Source of the DNA: JBIKWM01 sp044356305 | GTDB lineage: Bacteria > Bacteroidota > Bacteroidia > UBA10329 | NCBI GenBank assembly: GCA_044356305.1 | Contig: JBIKWM010000002.1 | Coordinates: 232,081 to 296,080 of the forward strand | Direction of reading: 5' to 3' | DNA length: 64,000 nt | In this document: positions 61,314 to 64,000 of the stretch, piece by piece | How the letters are laid out: each line of letters starts with the position of its first letter | How positions within the stretch are numbered: position 1 is the first letter of the stretch | The notes under the pieces: model-generated | The model's input: only the letters and a program-made list of their open reading frames with translations | The model's database searches: none | Told to the model about the DNA's origin: nothing | Made by a program: the position numbers and the translations under genes

Positions 61314-64000
61314 TCAGTGGTTCAGGCCATCAATGGCGGCCCTCATCCGTTCATTCTCCGCCTTGAGGGACCGTATCTCCTTGTTGGCATCAATCATATA
61401 GAGGGTCAGCTCCTCTATCTTCTTGAGCAGGATATTCTGCATCTCACCAACCAAGAGGCCCTCTGTTTCAACGGTGCAGGCATCGGGCACCCCGGGCAGG
61501 TGGCTGCGCGCGGCTATGTGGGCCTCAACCTCGTCAAGTGTGGGCAGGTCATAGTGTTCGCTGAACACGTAATCAGGCCAGCTTCCGCTGTCCTGGACCT
61601 TTAGTTCCTCACACATGATCTTTCCGTCTACCGAGACCATGTAACCGGTGGCTGCCGTGGTGGTGCCCACCAAAAGGCCTGTGGAGCTGACATAGGTCCT
61701 ACCTACGAAATACCCTGCCCAGTTATTGGTGGCTCCCGAGGCAGACCCATATACCCCGTAGTTGTTGGTGCCTGCCCCAGTGGCAGTACCCAGCACCCCG
61801 TAACTGTTGCTTCCTGAGACACTAGTGCCCTGGAAATAACCGCCATATACCGTGCCCGTGCCAGCAGTGCTGGCAGCGGCCCTCACACCATATGAGGTGG
61901 AGGCCCCTGTGCTTCCCAGTGAACTGACATACACCCCGTAGTTCGTGCCCGAACCAGCGGCATTGGAGCTGAAGTAGCCCCCATACTTTGCGTTTGCCCC
62001 GCTGTACACATTTTCTGCGTTCAGAGCTCGGGTCGTTCCTGTGCTGTAAACGTCCATTGGGTAAATGGCCGTTGATGTTCCTGCCCCAAGGTAGCCGGTC
62101 ACAACGGCATTGCCGCTAACATGGAGTTTCTGTGACGGGGCGGTGGTGCCTATCCCAACGTTATCGCTGAAATAGGAGGTGCCATACACGCTGAGTTTGT
62201 TGGCTGTGGTAGCGGCTCCCAGACCCACATTGCCGGCAGCATCAATCATCATTTGCGTATTGCCGCTCACACGAGCACGGAGAACCTCGTCTGTTCCGTT
62301 CGAATTCACAGTGAGGGTCGCCAATGTTCCGTTGGCCGAGCCGATGAGGGCCTTGCCCCCCGAAATATGCAGCAGAGCCGAGGGTGTGGCTGTGCCGATG
62401 CCAACGTTGAAACTGTTATGGTAAATGGACGATGCCCCTGTGCTCCACGGCCCAGCGTTCACCGCGCTCGGCTCTACCCATGTGGCAACCCCGTTCGCAT
62501 CGCTCTGTAGTATGCGGCCATTGGCCTGACTTCCGTTCACCAGCCTCAGGCCTGTCATATACACATCGCCAGCGAAGTAGGCGGCCCAGTTGGTCACCGC
62601 GCCTGATGCCGTGGCATATATCCCATATGCAGTCGTGCCCCCGGGATTATTGGAGGAGGCATATATGCCGCCCCGTGTACCGGCCGTGCCGGAAGAGTAG
62701 GCATATACCCCATATGCCCCCCCGGAATATGCCCCCCCGATATTCGTGGCCCTTACCCCATAGTATCCACCGACTCCCTCAACTCCGATACCGTAGCCGT
62801 CCGATGCCACAGACCGGCCGTATAGCCCGACCACGTCTGTAGCTCCGACATAGTTCGAATAGAAATATCCGACCGTGGAGGTTGAGGAATTCTGGCCAAA
62901 GACCGCAAAACGGCTTGAAGGACTTGTGCTGCCTATTCCCACATTGCCCCCGCTGGTGATGCGCATCACCTCATTGAGCGAAGAACTGCCCCGGGTCAGG
63001 AAAGCCAGGTCGCCAGAAGTGCTTCCTGATGCGTGTGCCGTGCTGATGCCCGCCAATTTCGCAGCCTCGAAATTGGCATTGTTCGATGCCTTTGAGGTAA
63101 ACACAAGGCTTCCGAAATTGCCATCTGTCTGATTCTCGTTATGGATGCGTACCGCGGTGCTCGGAGAGGCACTGAATCCGGCAAGGGTGGTTGTGGCATC
63201 GTCACCGGTCACCTGAAAACGGGTGGAGGGCAGGAAACCGTTGAAACCCACATTGAGCTCGCTCCCAGTGTTGTAAGTGAAGTTGCTGGCCACCCAGCTG
63301 CTTCCGTCATGACGGAGCATCGCCCCTGAAGTGCCAGCTACGAGCGGACCCGCGGCCCCTGTTGGACCTGCCGGACCTGCCGCCCCCGCTGGACCTGTAG
63401 GCCCTACCTGTCCCGTGGCCCCTGTTGGACCTTGCGGCCCAGATGGAACATTCACCCAATCCGTACCCGTGGCCGTGCTGCTGAGCACCTGCCCTGCGGT
63501 GCCCGCCTCGTTGTTGCTGTCGAATATGGCGCCTGTGATGCGTGCATTGCCTGCCACATGCAGCTTCTGGCTGGGAGCACTGACCCCTACTCCCATGTTG
63601 GTGATGCTGCTGCCTATAACCACGCTGTTACTCTGCGTGACCAGGGCGTCAATACCTATGGCCGTGGCGTTGGTCAGGTCGGCATTGCCGCGCGCGTTGC
63701 TGCCTACGTACGTATTGCCCGTGCCCGTGGTGTTGCCCTGACCTGCTATGCGCCCAATAAAGGTGTTGTTGGCCCCTGTGCTGTTCTGCCCAGCGCTGCG
63801 GCCTATGTACACATTGTTGCTGGCCGCCCCCAGGCTCTGACCCGCAAAGGTGCCTATGGCTATGTTGTTGCTGCCCGTGGTGGCGTTCATGCCCGCCTGG
63901 TAGCCGAAGTAGCTGTTGCTCTCGCCCGTGGTGCTGTTGAGCCCGGCCTGGTAGCCTATGTAGTTGTTCTTGCTGCCCGTGGTGTTCTGGTAGCCCGACC
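61314..64000 (-). CDS. Large fibre protein with YadA-head and collagen-like repeats, partial
   Basis: The frame is open to the right window edge, so the true start is outside; the ATG at 63890 is internal. The visible 895 residues start with YadA/Hia head-like repeats of the GYQAG...TTGSNNIAIG type. They continue with a Gly-X-Y collagen-like stretch (GPTGATGQVGPTGPAGAAGP, near 63430-63350), many Gly/Thr/Ser-rich VGIGTATPSA repeats, and end in DYVFSEHYDLPTLDEVEAHI, SHLPGVPDA and the coiled coil KKIEELTLYMIDANKEIRSL. This end is common in Bacteroidota fibre-like surface proteins. It probably forms a trimeric surface fibre. The metalloprotease gene follows at 25 bp. Confidence 0.88.
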   Translation of the reverse strand, partial: SGYQNTTGSKNNYIGYQAGLNSTTGESNSYFGYQAGMNATTGSNNIAIGTFAGQSLGAASNNVYIGRSAGQNSTGANNTFIGRIAGQGNTTGTGNTYVGSNARGNADLTNATAIGIDALVTQSNSVVIGSSITNMGVGVSAPSQKLHVAGNARITGAIFDSNNEAGTAGQVLSSTATGTDWVNVPSGPQGPTGATGQVGPTGPAGAAGPAGPTGAAGPLVAGTSGAMLRHDGSSWVASNFTYNTGSELNVGFNGFLPSTRFQVTGDDATTTLAGFSASPSTAVRIHNENQTDGNFGSLVFTSKASNNANFEAAKLAGISTAHASGSTSGDLAFLTRGSSSLNEVMRITSGGNVGIGSTSPSSRFAVFGQNSSTSTVGYFYSNYVGATDVVGLYGRSVASDGYGIGVEGVGGYYGVRATNIGGAYSGGAYGVYAYSSGTAGTRGGIYASSNNPGGTTAYGIYATASGAVTNWAAYFAGDVYMTGLRLVNGSQANGRILQSDANGVATWVEPSAVNAGPWSTGASSIYHNSFNVGIGTATPSALLHISGGKALIGSANGTLATLTVNSNGTDEVLRARVSGNTQMMIDAAGNVGLGAATTANKLSVYGTSYFSDNVGIGTTAPSQKLHVSGNAVVTGYLGAGTSTAIYPMDVYSTGTTRALNAENVYSGANAKYGGYFSSNAAGSGTNYGVYVSSLGSTGASTSYGVRAAASTAGTGTVYGGYFQGTSVSGSNSYGVLGTATGAGTNNYGVYGSASGATNNWAGYFVGRTYVSSTGLLVGTTTAATGYMVSVDGKIMCEELKVQDSGSWPDYVFSEHYDLPTLDEVEAHIAARSHLPGVPDACTVETEGLLVGEMQNILLKKIEELTLYMIDANKEIRSLKAENERMRAAIDGLNH

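Noticed and set aside
61314..64000. Prophage tail-fibre region
   Set aside because: No capsid, tail, terminase or integrase gene nearby; the neighbours are chromosomal signalling and secreted-protease genes.

Overview
The window is chromosomal DNA of a Bacteroidota bacterium, most likely a GC-rich member of the Flavobacteriales (order inferred, not proven). Evidence: three secreted proteins end in type IX secretion (T9SS) sorting domains; many genes carry the Bacteroidota -7 promoter element TAnnTTtG close to the start codon; DUF4292 and DUF4837 lipoproteins, a CarboxypepD_reg-type TonB receptor, Reg_prop/Y_Y_Y and SpoIIE signalling proteins are present; and the neighbourhood ybeY-mnmG-methyltransferase and TPR-DUF4292-EnvC is typical of that phylum. 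No rRNA, CRISPR array, transposase or intact prophage is seen. One tRNA (His) is present.

Layout. 1-11.5 kb (+): the end of an RsbW-like anti-sigma kinase, ybeY, mnmG, a methyltransferase, then TPR/DUF4292/EnvC-like envelope genes, tatA, gatA, mltD and a DUF4837 lipoprotein. The part from about 1.3 to 6.5 kb is much more AT-rich than the rest and has a sharp GC-skew reversal near 3.5 kb. 11.5-15.4 kb (-): pyrG, a stand-alone ACP and typA. 15.5-17.8 kb (+): a small membrane protein and a GltD-like Fe-S flavoprotein. 17.9-24.3 kb (-): a T9SS cargo protein and an overlapping set of glycan flippase, GT-C transferase and copper ATPase. 24.4-30.9 kb: tRNA-His, a PlsC-like acyltransferase, gatC, a PD40/TPR protein, a redoxin, a YbhN-like membrane protein, GNAT and a class V aminotransferase. 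32.3-39.9 kb: a WbqC-like protein, a secreted peptidylarginine-deiminase-like enzyme, and a three-gene minus-strand set (secreted unknown, Reg_prop-SpoIIE phosphatase, TPR). 40-45 kb (+): penicillin-acylase-type hydrolase, membrane protein, patatin and outer-membrane protein with overlapping ends. 45.1-54.4 kb (-): glutamate dehydrogenase, TonB receptor, RNase R, class A serine hydrolase and purF. 54.6-64 kb: a BadF-type sugar kinase, a decayed patch with mazF, TPR and LuxR pieces, a TPR-GAF-SpoIIE phosphatase, a secreted metzincin and the C-terminal part of a large fibre with YadA-type head and collagen-like repeats.

The least ordinary DNA is 30.8-32.15 kb. The last 174 bp of the aminotransferase gene are repeated about 1.1 kb downstream at about 97% identity. 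The DNA between the copies holds small ORF remnants, a dense array of ATTCGG/CCGAAT dyads and a four-run G-quadruplex motif. It looks like the scar of, or a regulatory/recombination site in, an acquired segment. Other themes are partner-switching signalling (one anti-sigma kinase and two SpoIIE phosphatases), cell-wall remodelling (EnvC-like, MltD, serine hydrolase) and near-leaderless transcripts.
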